From contig PTEX01000024.1 in NCBI GenBank assembly GCA_003342815.1, positions 2,733,159 through 2,797,158 of the forward strand: a stretch of 64,000 nucleotides of DNA, read 5' to 3'. This document shows positions 34,011-47,406 of the stretch, one piece after another. Under the pieces are notes generated by a model. It was not told the origin of the DNA. It made no database searches and was given only the letters and a program-made list of their open reading frames with translations. Every line of letters starts with the position of its first letter. Within the stretch, counting starts at the first letter, position 1. Position numbers and translations under genes: made by a program. The DNA is from Eudromia elegans (lineage: Eukaryota > Chordata > Aves > Tinamiformes > Tinamidae).

Positions 34011-37000
34011 AGCACATAGGGAAAAGAAAGCTCTACTGTAAAAGTAAACAGAATAAAAAACTAAGTATGTTTGGGGAAAATGACTGGGGAAAAGTGTTTG
34101 TGGTTATTATCAGAACCCTTCACCTTATTATAAATACTGTAATAACTTGCAATTTTGAAAACAAACTTACAAGAAAAAAGATGTTAAAATTACAGATATA
34201 ATCCCATAATAAATTATTTCAAGTTCCTGAAAACTTGCAGTACTTACGGCAAGTTATGGCATAAGAAATTTCTGAGCAGCAATTTACAAATAGAAGCTGA
34301 GTAGCTGAGAAAACTGTAATGCATAACAAAAATGAATGAGAAACATATATTTATGGGAAGAACCAAAGAAAAGAAAAAAGTAAAATGGAAGACTGCAGAA
34401 ACATACTATGGAAAGAGAATAATGGCAAAGAGAATTCTATTTTTCCCATTTTTTTTTTCTCTGAAAGAGCAATAATAGAACATTGTTAGAGACCATCACC
34501 ACACAGCTAGAATTTACCTAATGTTAACATGATGATTAGGAATCTTAAGGTCAACATCCAACAAAACACTAAAATCCGTATTTCATCCTGAGTGACTACA
34601 GTGACCTCCTAGCAAAGTTACGTTACTAGGTACTACATCTAAGTATTAGGACTGTGAACACATTTAACTTGCACACTGGGTAATCCAGGGTTAAAGGTTA
34701 AAAAGGGTTAAATCTTTTTTATTTTAACAGATGTTAAAAAAAGGACTTCTATAGTCTAATGAAACTGCCTTCAAATGAAGCAGGAACATATTAAATTACG
34801 ACTATTATTATTAATTATTTGTTGTTAGTAACAGACACAACGAGCTGGCAACAGATGGTGAGATATGGTGAAGAGATCAATTTCATACACCCACTTTTAG
34901 CAGTCCTCTGCCCAACTACCCTATCTGTGACACACTAGAAACACTAGAAGCTCTACCATACATATTGCAAAGACAACACAAATTACTTGACTGTTGGCTT
35001 TTCCTGTCCAAAATCCATTCTTTTTTATGATCACGGAATTACAAACAAAGTAGTTTTTATCAAATACACTTCGATCCACACTCTGGAGCCGCCTCCCAGG
35101 CCAGATTTGGCAAGATTTGGCTGTGCAGTTTTGCATATCCCAAGTATGGGATCCAGCTCAACTTCCTACTTGCAGCAGATTCTCCACTGGTAACATTAGG
35201 AGTTTAAATTTGCACTTTGGGAATCATCTTTACTTTTCTGGGCAATTAATTTCTAAGTGAAAATTACCACTCTGTTTAGAGAAAACTGATAGGGAGATTA
35301 ATGCTCCCCTCTCCCTTGTTGATGCTTAGACTCATGTTTCACGACAGCGTTTAAAGTTTGGATGCTTGTTTTTATTTTCCCTCTGCTTCGGAATGGAAAT
35401 AAGATCTTTCTATCATATATGTAGAATAAATTGTGTAAAAGAAGCCATTTCATCCGGCCAGTATATCTCCATAATGCTTTTCAGCTTTGCCAAAATATAC
35501 ATTTATGCATACAGATGAAATTTTGTATACCTTTACTTAAAATACTTGTAGCACTGGAAAATTATACTGTATATACATTTCTGTGTAATAAAATCTGGAA
35601 AACAACCATATTCCATTCCTAGATTTTTTTTTTTTTTTAGATAGAACCTATTCTTTATACTTAGTCTTGGCAGCACTCACACGTCGGGTTTATCACTATA
35701 CTTACAAATAGACAATAAAGAGTATTACTTTAAACAGTTTCATTCTTGATTTTTTTCACATCTCCGAGCTTGAAAAGACAACATATCACATCCACCTATC
35801 TACAGCAGTGAATTGGGCAGGTAGGAGTCAATCCCTGAAAAAGAAATGACTGCTTCTTGCTACTTCTGAAGAAACGAATGTAAAAATGAGAGAATTTAAC
35901 CAGACTAAATCAAAACATACTGTGCAGTGACTGTGAGGGTTTTTTTTTTTAAAAAAAAGAGCGAAATATATATGTAGAACATAGGACATAGATCAAACTC
36001 TTCTCATTTGATGCGAGTTCTCAGGTAAATTGGGCCTGCCCCTTCCGGAAGGAAGGCCCTGGCAGTATTATTTGCAAGAACAAGGTTGCTATTGCAAGTC
36101 AGCAGATCTGATCAGATGAAACAGAACCTTTACCACCAGAATATAACATCAAAATATCTGTAAGAACTGGAACAAGGGATACCTGCTTAATTTTCTCAGG
36201 TGTGTGCCACAGGTTCAGGTAATATGGTGAGAGGAATTCACTTTAAATACTTAGAAAAAAAGTATTTCTTGGAGAGTGCTGCTTCCTCACAACTATGTGG
36301 GTGCTCACAATATGTTAAAAAAATGAAAAAACCACTTTTTTTTTGGTACCAAGGCAGGTATTTGTTTTTCATTTGTTTGTTTTTTATATTTATTATAAAT
36401 AAATAAACAATATTCTCATTTATCTTACCAGAAGTGACTTATTTGCCACTTATTTGTTAAAAGTGAACTGACTTGTCCTTAGGTGACCAGTTTTCATTGC
36501 CCTTTCTGCTAGAGTGTTTCCTCACCACCCTATTAAGGATACTGGTATTTCACGTAACATCCCTCCATTTATATTTTCTTCTTTAAAAACCATTAAATGG
36601 CAGCAGCAGGAAAAAAAAATCTTCAGGATATAAAATAAAAAACAAGGAATGATGTCATTTCTCAGCACATGAATACTCAGATTAATAACTACTGTTCTCT
36701 GCTAAAAAAAGTCCAAGGAAGTCCTGAAAGAGAAGAGGTGGCACTGGCAGAGGAAGTCAGGGTCACCGATTCTTAAAGAATTTTTCACAACCTCAACACC
36801 AAAAGCAACTGAGTTGGTTAATGGAAGCAAGTGTGATTCTAACTAGGGTCAGGTACTCACAAGAGAAATCAACAGGCAGAGCAGTTTCAGCTGAAAACTA
36901 AAGACAAATGAAAAAGAAGACTAAAAGAGGAAAGAGAAAAGCTCAAACAATAAGAATATTTTGATAAATCCCAACTTCTGAAAACTTAGTATTTCATGTT

Positions 37001-37436
37001 TCCCATGCCCTGAATACAACTTTTTGAGGTCTGATCCAGACTGGCTTCTCGGTGGAGTTTAAGTGTTGAAGTCAGAGCAATTTATCTGGGTCTGGCAAAG
37101 CAGTGGCTCATCATTAAAACATTCTCTCCCTTGTGGTGGGAGGTCTTGTGAGTGGGTACACAAAACATTTTTTTGTTTTGTTGTGCATACATTTGTTGTG
37201 CTCTAAAATGATCACTTTTTCTGTATCTCATTTCATTTGCATTTTAAGTTGAAATGAAAAGATGGGATTTCTGTATTTCTTCCTTTGCTGTGGTTTCAAT
37301 GCATCAGATGTGACATAATAGAACCATATGTAGCAATTATGAGAGCTAACGGAGAATAAATTTCAAACCATAATAGCAGATGCCATCTTTATTCCTAGCA
37401 TGCATGGAACTGATATCACAAGCTATAGTAATTTGG
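34011..37436. other. Non-coding DNA, nothing recognised
   Basis: AT-rich. A T14 run followed by ag at about 35625, a T/A palindromic run near 35941-35958, an ETS-like palindrome ccttccggaagg at 36041-36052, and purine-rich sequence near 36896-36945. No gene. Confidence 0.55.
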
Positions 37437-37461
37437 AAAACAAAACAAAACAAAACAAAAC
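37437..37461 (+). repeat. (AAAAC)n microsatellite
   Basis: Five near-perfect AAAAC units. Simple repeat. Confidence 0.93.
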
Positions 37462-40400
37462 AGTCACCAAAGATTAGAAGAATTTTCAGTGACGCACAAT
37501 GAGTTTGCACAGCTTTAAAAAGATTCATTTTCAATCAAGTTTAAATGTCCAGCACAAAGACAGAATTAAGGTGTTTCCCAGTACTTGCACATCAAGTTCC
37601 CGTTCTCCCAAAACATGACCTATCTTCTTTCTCTTTTTCACAGTTTTAAGTAGGAGTTATTGTATTGCAGAAGACTAAAAACAAGATCAGGTAAATATTA
37701 CTGTACTTGGAATCTGACAAGATGATCAGTGTGTGGAATTGCACAAAGAAAGTGAATATTGAAGGTTTTGCTTGCAGCCCCAAATATCTTTTATCTTTCT
37801 AATTCTAGAGTTGCAGAAAAATCCTACCCACCTACAAATGGAAGAACATAAAAACTAGGCTATTTTCCCAGGAGAGAAAAAGAATCCACTACTGAAATCA
37901 AGTTCAGCCTTTTCTTAGCTCAACCATTTAGCCTTTATTGCTAACATTATTTGCCTTAAAACAGTATATATATATATTTGATTTTCAGAAACATGGAGTT
38001 ACTAAAAGAAAGGTCTTTAGTTGTCCACTATGCTACTAACAGGCCACCGTGCCAACTAGCCACATATAGTCTTTGGTGATTTGCGATTTATCTCCTATAT
38101 CAATCTTATTTTTTTCCCCCCTCATAATCATATCATGTTTCTGTTCCCAAGTGGTCCTACAGCAATCAAGCAAACTGCATCTGACCATGATGAGTAATTG
38201 AATTTGACACAACTGTCCTAATCCATTATATTGACATTAGGCTTTTAGGCAAAGACAGTTTTGTTAGAATAGTGTATGACCTGACCAGACCTCCCTGCTC
38301 TACAAAGATAAGCTAAACTTTGCTCATACAGATGATGTGAACATATGTAGGCCTTTTTTTCCCCCCATGTTTCATTATAAGGCAGGTAAGTATTCTGGCT
38401 TCTGTAATTATAACTATTATCTTTTCACACATTAATTAGGAACTCATAGTTCAGAAACCTGAAACATCAAAAATAGCCACCAATCACTATTCTTTCTATA
38501 ATGCAGAAAATCAGTTTAACATTAGACATTCTAACTGGCGATATAGGATGGTATTTTAAAGGCTATGTGGATAACTTCAGAGCACCTTTCTGCTTAAAAA
38601 AAATTCTCCAATGTCATGTTTTAATGGAGATCTATCTAGAAAACACAAAGAAAAGGAAAAACTGACCTTTTCCTTGTTAAGTATGTACTACAGTCAAAAC
38701 TAGGGTGTTCAAGCAGAGCACAGAGAGCTCCTCATCTCCCACAGACCTTTCCTACCCTGTGCTCCTGTTCTCCCTGTGCTGGCTCCGTAGCAGGCTCGTT
38801 GCTCAGGGTGACACGAGATGATACGTGGGCTTGAGAGAGAACAGTGACGGGGGTCTTAGTGTAAGCTTCCCATAAATCAGTGTCCTTGGCGTGCAAGGAA
38901 TTTGCAGGGCATTTAGTCACCTATGGGCCATGTTGTGTAGGCTCTCTAGGCAGTGAAGGATTTGTTTTCAGAGACGTTAGGGAGGCTTTTGTAAACAGAG
39001 AAAATTCATTCAACACACTGAACTCTTCACATCTCCTTGCAGAAGCTGTCACAGGATTTTCTGCTTTAACAGAAATTTCACTGCCATACATTCTGCACGC
39101 AATTCTTCCTACACGTTCGTATAAATATATCTCACTGTACATTCCACACTTCTTTCAACTCTTTCTTCTTCACTCATGCTATTCTCCATCATCTAGAGTA
39201 CAGGACTGGTCAGGCATATGGATAGTCACTTATCTTAATTCTAAAGAAACAAAGTTCCAGACACATACATAATTTTTTGCTGTGGTTCTTCCATTTGTGA
39301 TCTATCTTCTAAGAAAAACTTAGAATAATTATTAGAGAAATTCATAGGAGTCAGGACTGCCAATTCAAGGGAAATCCGAATCACGACAAAAGCAAGCAGC
39401 AGTGATGAGATGTACAACGGGCGCTGCCCAGGTCACACGTTCCGCACTGACAGCAGAGCTCGTGACGGGCCCTGCTGTACAGTTCTGCTTTCGGTGATGA
39501 CATCATTTTGTGGGATACAAAAATCATGCATTACATTCCTATCTTTACCATAGGCTCTATTGCACAGTCCTACACATGTAACATACTCTCTACGAGCCCA
39601 TAAAGCAGAACTGTGTATTACCCACACCTGACTGGAACAGCGGCTTAGTAGAACCTTTCCTCTTTATCTGAGGGGCAATACTCAGTTGGTTTTATCCTCC
39701 CTCCTATGTGCTGTTCTTCCTCATCAAACACTTAGCAAAATCAGAGCTCCCTGGCTTCTACTAGAAATGTTTCTCACTGGGAAATTACCTTTTCTGAATG
39801 TGTACACAATGTATATACATATATACATTTTTTTTATATATATATATCTCTCATTAGTAAATTTGCCAAAGCAAAACTCATGTGAAGTTTAACAGCTTCA
39901 TTGTCCATTATATTGATATTTCTTTCCTTTTAAAACAGAAACTGATTTTCCATAACAAAAATTATACTGCTAATTACTTCTTTTTTTCTAAAATTCTCCT
40001 GTTTTCAAGCCACAAAAAGAAAAATTCAACAACCTAAAACTTGCACATCCAAGAAGTTGTCTGTCCTGGGGTTGTGTCCTTCCTGTTTCCCTACTCTGAA
40101 TAACCCCTTAATACCTTTTTCATATGATTTGAATACAATACTAGATCTGTGGAGACAGTACCAGTAATCTTGGGATCCAAAGGAACTTTTAAAATGGGAA
40201 AACTACATTACAAAAATAATTAGATTTTAAAATGTCAAATCACATAGCTTCAAAGTCACTCATAATGTATATTTTATTGTGATGAACAGACCAGAAAGCT
40301 ACATATGAAAAAAAGTATCTTGTTTATAATATCTTACTGTCTTTTATAGGACAGGTACTTAACAATTCTAGTTGTTTTGAAATATGCCCCACATCCTCTA

Positions 40401-43400
40401 TCAGGCCACTTTAGCAAGTAAAAATATCCCTGCCCAGAAGAAATACAGTTCTTCTCTCATCTGTTTTGGGAAAATCATCATAATTAAGAACTAGAATATG
40501 CCTCCATGGGAAAGCAGTTTCATGGAGTTAAATCTCAGAGCACACCACAACATACTTAAATTATGGCATCCTAATTGCAATGTCTTCAACATTCCGAGTT
40601 ACGCAGCTCTGAACATCCTCAAAACAGCTGAAGATGAATGCAGACAAATAAGTACAAGCAGGAGAGCATGCTCCATTAACATGTCCTAGTTGTTAGACAG
40701 AAATGACCTGTGGCATATGGTGAAGAATAATAAATCTTTATATCTTTAGGCACTTTTCTCCCCCTTCCCTACTCCAAATAGCACAAAGTGCCTTAACCCC
40801 TTGGTACATGAAAGGACTATTTTTCATAGCACAAAAAAACCTGCTTGCATAGTACACACTGCTGTTATACAAAAAAGGGGAAGTCTCATCCCAAACCAAA
40901 CCCATGAAGCACATAAAAAAGTCCCTTTTTCTTCCATTCCTCTGACTCGAGCAGTACAAAGTTCAAATGCTAGGGCTATTTTGGTGAAGTTAGAAAGTTA
41001 CCCAAATCTCCTTTTAAGCACCTAAGAAATGAAGCTGCTATCAGTTTTTGAGTCGTACATAGACTTTTATTTGATTCACACATTTTAGGTAGTCTTTCCC
41101 TGTGATGGATGGATTCACACTCTACACTTTCTATTATTCTGAGATGGCCCTTGGTGCTGAGCAGCCTACTGCACTTAGAGCATCTATTACCAGAACATGC
41201 CTAAAACAAAATACATCTATCAAGGAAAAAGTGACAGATCTACACCAAAGGATTCCCAGGGTGAGTGTATGAGAGGCATCAGTATTCTGACAATATCTGT
41301 TAGGGTCTTTGAAATATTTTCCCTTCTTAAGGGCCTGTGTTTTTTTGTCAAACAGACCAGCTTTGTATTTTAAAGGGTACATGTACTTTGCTTCGTAACA
41401 ATATGTCTTCTGATCTTTCACTATCCGCAAGTGGCAGTTAATTTATATAATAGCTTTATAGCAATTCCAATTCTCCTACCATTTCTCACAATACAGAGAC
41501 AGGACAGCAGCATATGGAATGACTGACTATGTTTCTTTGCTGTACCTTTGCCAGTTTTGGGTCTGCAAAGCCATTGACTGCTATTTACCTCCTCAGTTAA
41601 TCCAGTTTCTGTTGGGAATTTGTGTGGGAGTTCAATGTTCTGGCTATTATGCAATCTGGCAGCTACATTTACAAGTAAGCAAGATACTGAAATCAATGAG
41701 GAGAAAGAAAGAGGCTTCACTACCAAATATGAACATCATTACGACTGATTTAGAAGAGGAATCAGCAGAGGTTTGAAAGCTTCTTAGTAAATCAAGGAAA
41801 TACTCAGGAATAAGCTAGAATTTCAATGCTATCCTTAACGGCTTATTTTATTTCACAGCAAGATAACTGCTTCTCTGTTTCTGATCATCCTGAATTCTTG
41901 CTGATTTTTATACCTGGAACAACATTCTTTGTTTTGCACCTATTTTGCCCATCAAGCAACAACCCACAAGTTAGGATCTTCCTTCGGGCCTCCCCATGGC
42001 AGAAGCTCACCTTCCAGGCAAGAAGCAGAGGAAACTGCTCTGCATGACAACCTGGCTTCCAGCAGCGCTCTCCTCAAAAGAAGTTTTTCAGACTTGCTGT
42101 CTTTGCAGGTGAGTGCTCAAATAAGAGTGAAGCATTATATGAATATTAGAGGGATATAACCCTTGTGTGAATAATGTGCTCTCTTATCCGATTGGTGACT
42201 AAGGCAGACAAATGAACGTCAAGGTTCACAGACTGGACTTGTTTGAATGATCCTCAAAGGTCAATGGAATTAAACAAGTTTCAGGCTGCTCTGGGGAGTT
42301 CAACATGTGGACATTCACACTCATCATTTCTATGTGGCAGGACAACAAGAAGACCATTAAGCTGGGCTTACAATACAGTAGCTCACCACAGCATTGTGCC
42401 TTTGTGTGCACACGTCATCTTCAGAGAGACAAGTGGGACAGATTTGACAAGCCTGGTGAAGAAGCAGTAACTGGAATTTGATTAAGATCTGATGCTACCA
42501 CAAAGAACATGCAAGTTTATCCAATACTTGTGCAAGAAACTAAGATAGGTTTCTGTGTTTTCAGATCACAGTCCTCAAAGTTACAGTCAAGTCTTTCCCG
42601 TCTTTTTGCCCATCTGTCTAATCGGCTCTAAGCCTGGCCCGCCCTGGAAGGGAGTCAGTGTCATTATCCCATTGCTGTAATTGGCAAGGCAGGATGGAGC
42701 AGCATGTGCAGCCCTCTCCTGGTGCGAGAGGAGGAGTGAAGAGGAACCAAAGCAAGCCAGCCAGATGTCACGGAGACCCAAAGAAGTGAGCTGCAACCCA
42801 GAGCATGAGTGAACAAGTTGTCTGCTTGCCATACAGGGAAACTGTTTCTTCCTACCCTTGATTTTCTGTTTTCCCATGTTTCTGGGGGGAGGTAGGGAGA
42901 CATGTCTTTGATCAAAGGCTTTGGATTTCAGTAACACTGAGCGCTGAAACATTTTACTTGTCATGAGCTTTCCCCCCACCCTCGCTGTGCTGGACAGTTG
43001 ATGCTACAGAGAGAGACTGTGGGTCCTGTTTTAATGACAAAGCAGGAGCACTAAAGAAGGCAAAGAAATTAATTAAAAAGAATAACCATTTTATTCTGAC
43101 AGTTTCTTGACCTCTTTAGAAAACTTCCTTTTGGTGCGATCCTCTCTCTCTCGAGAGTCAAATGTCACAAGCACAAATGAAAATTAGTCATGCTTGCTCC
43201 TTGGAGTAAAGGAATTAGTCCAAGAAACAGGAAGGAGGAAAATTTTGCTTTGTGATGTCCGGTACAATAAGACTCTGATTCATGTTAGAACATTTAAAGT
43301 TCAGATTCTGTTTATCTAACAGGGCATGGACTGAATCATCAGCGGGTTGGAGCTACTTAGGTTTGTTCTTGCTTTATACATGGGTTCATGCTTGTATTCG

Positions 43401-43596
43401 GATATTAAGAAAAAAAAAACGTAGCTAAGATTTGACTGAAGTGGCAAAAAATACATCATGGCCCACATTATTCAACCCCCAACACCACATACGCTGACCA
43501 CAGTTGAATCAAAACTAATCCACCTCAGGGCTGTCATATGTTTTAGTGTATTCCAGACTTCTAGGTCAACCCAGAAGCCTATCAGATCCACTGTGA
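37462..43596. other. Non-coding DNA, nothing recognised
   Basis: Six kilobases of AT-rich sequence with no identifiable element. Minor items: TA runs near 37969-37977 and 39835-39847; a motif-rich patch near 38190-38260 (gagtaattgaatttgac, cctaatcc); a moderately GC-rich patch near 42600-42720 with attgctgtaattggc. Chance open frames of up to 130 codons. Confidence 0.5.
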
Positions 43597-43629
43597 CTCT
43601 TTTAACCCTCTTTCCTCCCACCTTTTCAG

Positions 43630-43682
43630 GTTGATGACGCGTTTCAGATTTTCTTTACTGGTAGCCTTGGTATCATTGAAAG
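43630..43682 (+). other. Possible 53-bp cryptic exon
   Basis: A long pyrimidine tract (about 43597-43627) ends in cag at 43627-43629, a strong-looking splice acceptor, with tttaacc as a possible branch region. 53 bp later aag is followed by gtaaaa (donor gt at 43683), a moderate donor. One phase is open through the interval with 17 codons, but the peptide matches nothing I know. A 78-codon minus-strand frame also overlaps. It could be a real small exon of a transcript that spans the window, or chance. Confidence 0.15.
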
Positions 43683-46440
43683 GTAAAACACCACTGTAGT
43701 ACAGAACTCCCTCTCTTCCTCTCGCTCCCCTATGCCTGTCTTCCCTCAGAATCAAACCAGGAAATTTTCTTGTCATTTCCTTGTTAGTTATACAGGAAAT
43801 AATGTTTTTTAATCTCATCTTTTTCAGATTTCAGTTCTAGTATATAATAAGTAGAGATCATTGCACATCTCCACACAAGTATAATGTTCACAAACATGCA
43901 GGCTTGGCTTATTTAAGTAATTTCAGAGTCCTCCATTCAGAAGGTGCCATGTTACCTTTTGTGTCTGTCCAGAACCAAAGGTGGAAGCAAACTAAATAGG
44001 TTCCAGATGGAGTGGACTTTAGCTAAAGAGGGAAAGTCAGAAGCTTAACCATATGACAGACCTAGAGGCAACTCCAGAGCTGCCAGGAACTGCCTTTGGA
44101 GTCTGCCAAGGAGACAGATGCTCATGCCAACAGTGCAGAGACTGGCATCATTTATATCACATCAGGCCTCATGCTGTCATGATGCCACAGTGTGAAGTAC
44201 TAAGACAGCTACTATTTAAAAGAGAGCAATCACACTGCATATATTTAGATCATATATCCAGCAACAGTTTTCCTACTATATTTACTCTTATGCTTCTCAG
44301 CATTTAAGACATAAATGAACACAGCAAGATAGGGCATGCTTTAACTCTTCAAGGAAATGTTACTTGTAAAGCAAGATATAAAATAAGTGTTAACTTTTAT
44401 ACCAACTGGAACTGCTGCTCAGACACAGATTCCCAAACTCCAATAGCCACGGAATGGGCTCCTTCCCCCTCCTCAAGCTATTTAATTTCATTTTTGCAAA
44501 ACCTGAATGTAAAGTACATTGTTTCAGAGCCAAAAGCCGCTAAGATCTAAACACAGAGAATATATCCAGAACATAATTTGCTTTTAGCAGATGCATATAT
44601 TGTTTCTAACATCATGCTCTAGCAACTTGGAACATCTTTCTGTCTGAAAATACACTGGTAGTGACTTCAGAGGAGAGTGTTGCAGCTCCAAACTACACAT
44701 ACAGCAGCAAGGATTATCTTTGTTCTCCATGGAGAACTCAGCAGAAAGTGTGTTAAAATCTGCCTATTGCTGACTGAGAGCCTGAATAAACACGCTAATT
44801 ATTTAACAGTTACTTAGGTAGCGTGTTTACACATGCTGGGGCCTGTGCCATCCTACCAGTGCCCTTTCATTAAGGAGCTTTGTCCTAAAGAAGCTGCGGG
44901 ATGGAGACTTTGAAGAACCCTGGAGCAACACAATCACTTCCCAGTGCAGTACCTGGGCTTCATCAGGAGCTGATCTGAACGCAGGCTGGCAGAGAGCAGA
45001 CTACTCCAGAGGTCCTCAGCATCGTGGAAAAACAAAATGACCCTAGAGGAAAGAAAAAAATATCAGCACTCTGTAAGGCACAGCACAAACCGCCTGTTTG
45101 GAGGCTTTCTGATGGTTTTTCCATGGCTTTCTATTTTTTTACCATCTGAGTCTCCCTGTTCATCTTCATACCAGCTCCCTCTTGCAGAGCTCCAGTACTC
45201 CCCTCCCGTGCCAAAGACAGATACAGTTGCTGAAGTCTTGCACCTCTCCCCTCAGAAATGAATGTATGAAACCAACCTGCTAGCTTTGTTAAAGCCATGG
45301 CCAAACACGCAGCTCTCAAATCCTGTACTCCCAAAACTCTTCTGATGCAGTCTGAAACATGCATTTCACTCATGCAAGCCTATCAGAGAAAGCTCTTTGG
45401 GTAAACTGTGAGCCGAAGAGAGAGCCTAATACCTGCGGCAGCAGGAGTGCAGGTAAAACCTTGGCTGGATTTACTGGAAGTTGGAAGAGGCAAAAGAATA
45501 GACTGGAAACCTGATGGGGTCAAATAATATTGAGCAAATAAGGCGCGTTATGGAAGAAAACTTATGGGATGGAAAGCTCTCCTTGCTTGCAGGCTTGAAT
45601 CCCAGTCAGGAAACAGCACACTGCTTATTTTACATTAAAAACATATAGATATTTATGCATTTTGAATATAAAATATTTTTAAAACACATGTACCCTTTGC
45701 AAACACTGTAAAAGTTAAAGAAAACTGCTTTTAAATTACAAGTAATAGAGCACTTACAGCAGAGATATTTGGAAAGAATGCCACATTATATTGACTTAAA
45801 CCAGCAGAATTAGATTCATTTTTGTGTGACAAAAGTTGCAAGTGGATTTTATGTCTTCATGGTTAGATTTTTCATCTTTTACTGAGTACAATCCTTAAAA
45901 AACACACATTATTATTTCAAATACTAAATACTAAGGGCATAGTTCTCTTTACTAAACGTAACATCTGTTTCCTGTAGAAAAGCAAACTGAAAAGCTTATT
46001 TGGGTTTCAGGAATTATGTCTGATCTCTAACCCATCCGTAAAGGGAGCTTTTTGTTTCTCTGTTCATGCAAAGTATCCTTGTTATGTTTTTCATATTTAA
46101 AAATACAGGTAACAGTCATTTAAAAAAAAAAAACCCACAAGATGGAAACAGAAAGGAGGATAGATATAGCAGGGAAGAAGTCACACTGGTCTTAGAAACA
46201 GAAATGCCCTTAAAAAGGTAGCTTGGACCCTGACAGCCAGGATGCCTTCGCTTCTCAGATGCTAGGGAAACTTAGGAATTATTTTATTTTGGGCAGTTGC
46301 TGCAACGTAGTCTTTTCAGTAGTAAAACATAGGTTTTTGTTCAGAGATATCTGTGATGGTTGCAGCACTTTCACTCAACACAGGGGTTTGTCTAGCTTCA
46401 CTAATTATTACCTCATCAGCCCTCTTACTCTGAAGGCAGC
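43683..46440. other. Non-coding DNA, nothing recognised
   Basis: Mixed composition. An A12 run ends near 46133. Open frames of about 75 to 85 codons on both strands at 44053-45373 show no family resemblance. Confidence 0.5.
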
Positions 46441-46560
46441 AGTGCCACCGCAAAGCTCCCCCGTTGCAGGAGCTACGACACACGTTCCCCGTGGCAAACG
46501 GTGCCTCCTCAGCAGCAGCGCGCGCAGCAAGAGCCCCGCTCCGAGCGGTGCCTTTGGTGT
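46441..46560. promoter_or_regulatory. CpG-rich cluster
   Basis: Twelve CpGs between 46449 and 46547, with agcgcgcgcag at the centre. Five overlapping open frames, including the longest of the window (156 codons, 46223-46693), cross it in different phases on both strands, which marks low stop density rather than a gene. A small CpG islet of unknown role. Confidence 0.3.
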
Positions 46561-47382
46561 CCTTGGTGCCAGCAGCAGGGACCTCCATGTCCACACACTG
46601 CTGCCTGGGCAACAAGCACCAACCCTGGGAATAAGGAAACTTCTAGAACACCCTGTGCTAACCACTCCCAAGCAAGCACCTGAAGCCGCTTAAAAACCAT
46701 TAGCAAACCATGTCTCCAACAGGTGTATTTAATAAATACCCTTGCACTCATTCCTGTCTATCTTGTAAGTCCCTCTGTTTCACATCAACCTGGGAGCTCC
46801 AGGGAGTCAGAGCTAGGGCCTGTCCAGCTCCCTGTCCTCTCCTGGGAAGAGCCCTGAAGGAAGGTGGAAGGTCTGGTGATGAACATAGCGGCAACCCCAG
46901 CACGGCCCATCTTCCCCTTCAGCCCCGGCCATTTGCATCTCCCTGAGCTGAACGTTATTTCTCTAACAGCCCCTATGTGATTTCTCTGCTCTTCTTGAGC
47001 CCCTAGGACCTCACCAAGAGGACAGTTTTCACATGGGTATGTGAAACACGTAGACGGGACTAAATCATTATTTAAATATACTCCATAACACACAAGTGAC
47101 TGAAGTTCATAACATAGTTCCTGCTGGCTGGATAACTGCTAATGTTACATTCATTTTCAAATTCAGTGCTCTGTGAATTGCAACTAAATAACTGGGCCCT
47201 TATATGTGTCCAGAGCTCTGAAAGTCTGCTCTGGTATACATAAATCAAAATAATCAGATTTCCCAGCTCTGACTGTGGGCAATTGCAAAGTAGGGCCTCC
47301 AAATGACAGACAACCTACTCGAGCCTCCAACTGCTACGGGCCAAGAGGAGACTGAAACAGGGTACTAGCACACGTGTAACAA
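46561..47382. other. Non-coding DNA, moderately GC-rich then AT-rich
   Basis: GC stays raised to about 46960 (a pyrimidine- and CCC-rich stretch), then falls. No exon or transposon called. Confidence 0.45.
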
Positions 47383-47406
47383 GAATAAATAAATAAATAA
47401 ATAAAA
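47383..47406 (+). repeat. (AAAT)n microsatellite
   Basis: About five to six units of a tetranucleotide aata/aaat repeat. Confidence 0.93.

Noticed and set aside
41134-41430. 98-codon minus-strand frame as a possible exon
   Set aside because: Peptide resembles no known domain and no convincing splice sites flank it.
46223-46693. Longest open frame (156 codons) as a gene
   Set aside because: It overlaps four other frames on both strands in a GC-rich patch with few stops, has low-complexity Ser/Pro/Gln content and matches no family.
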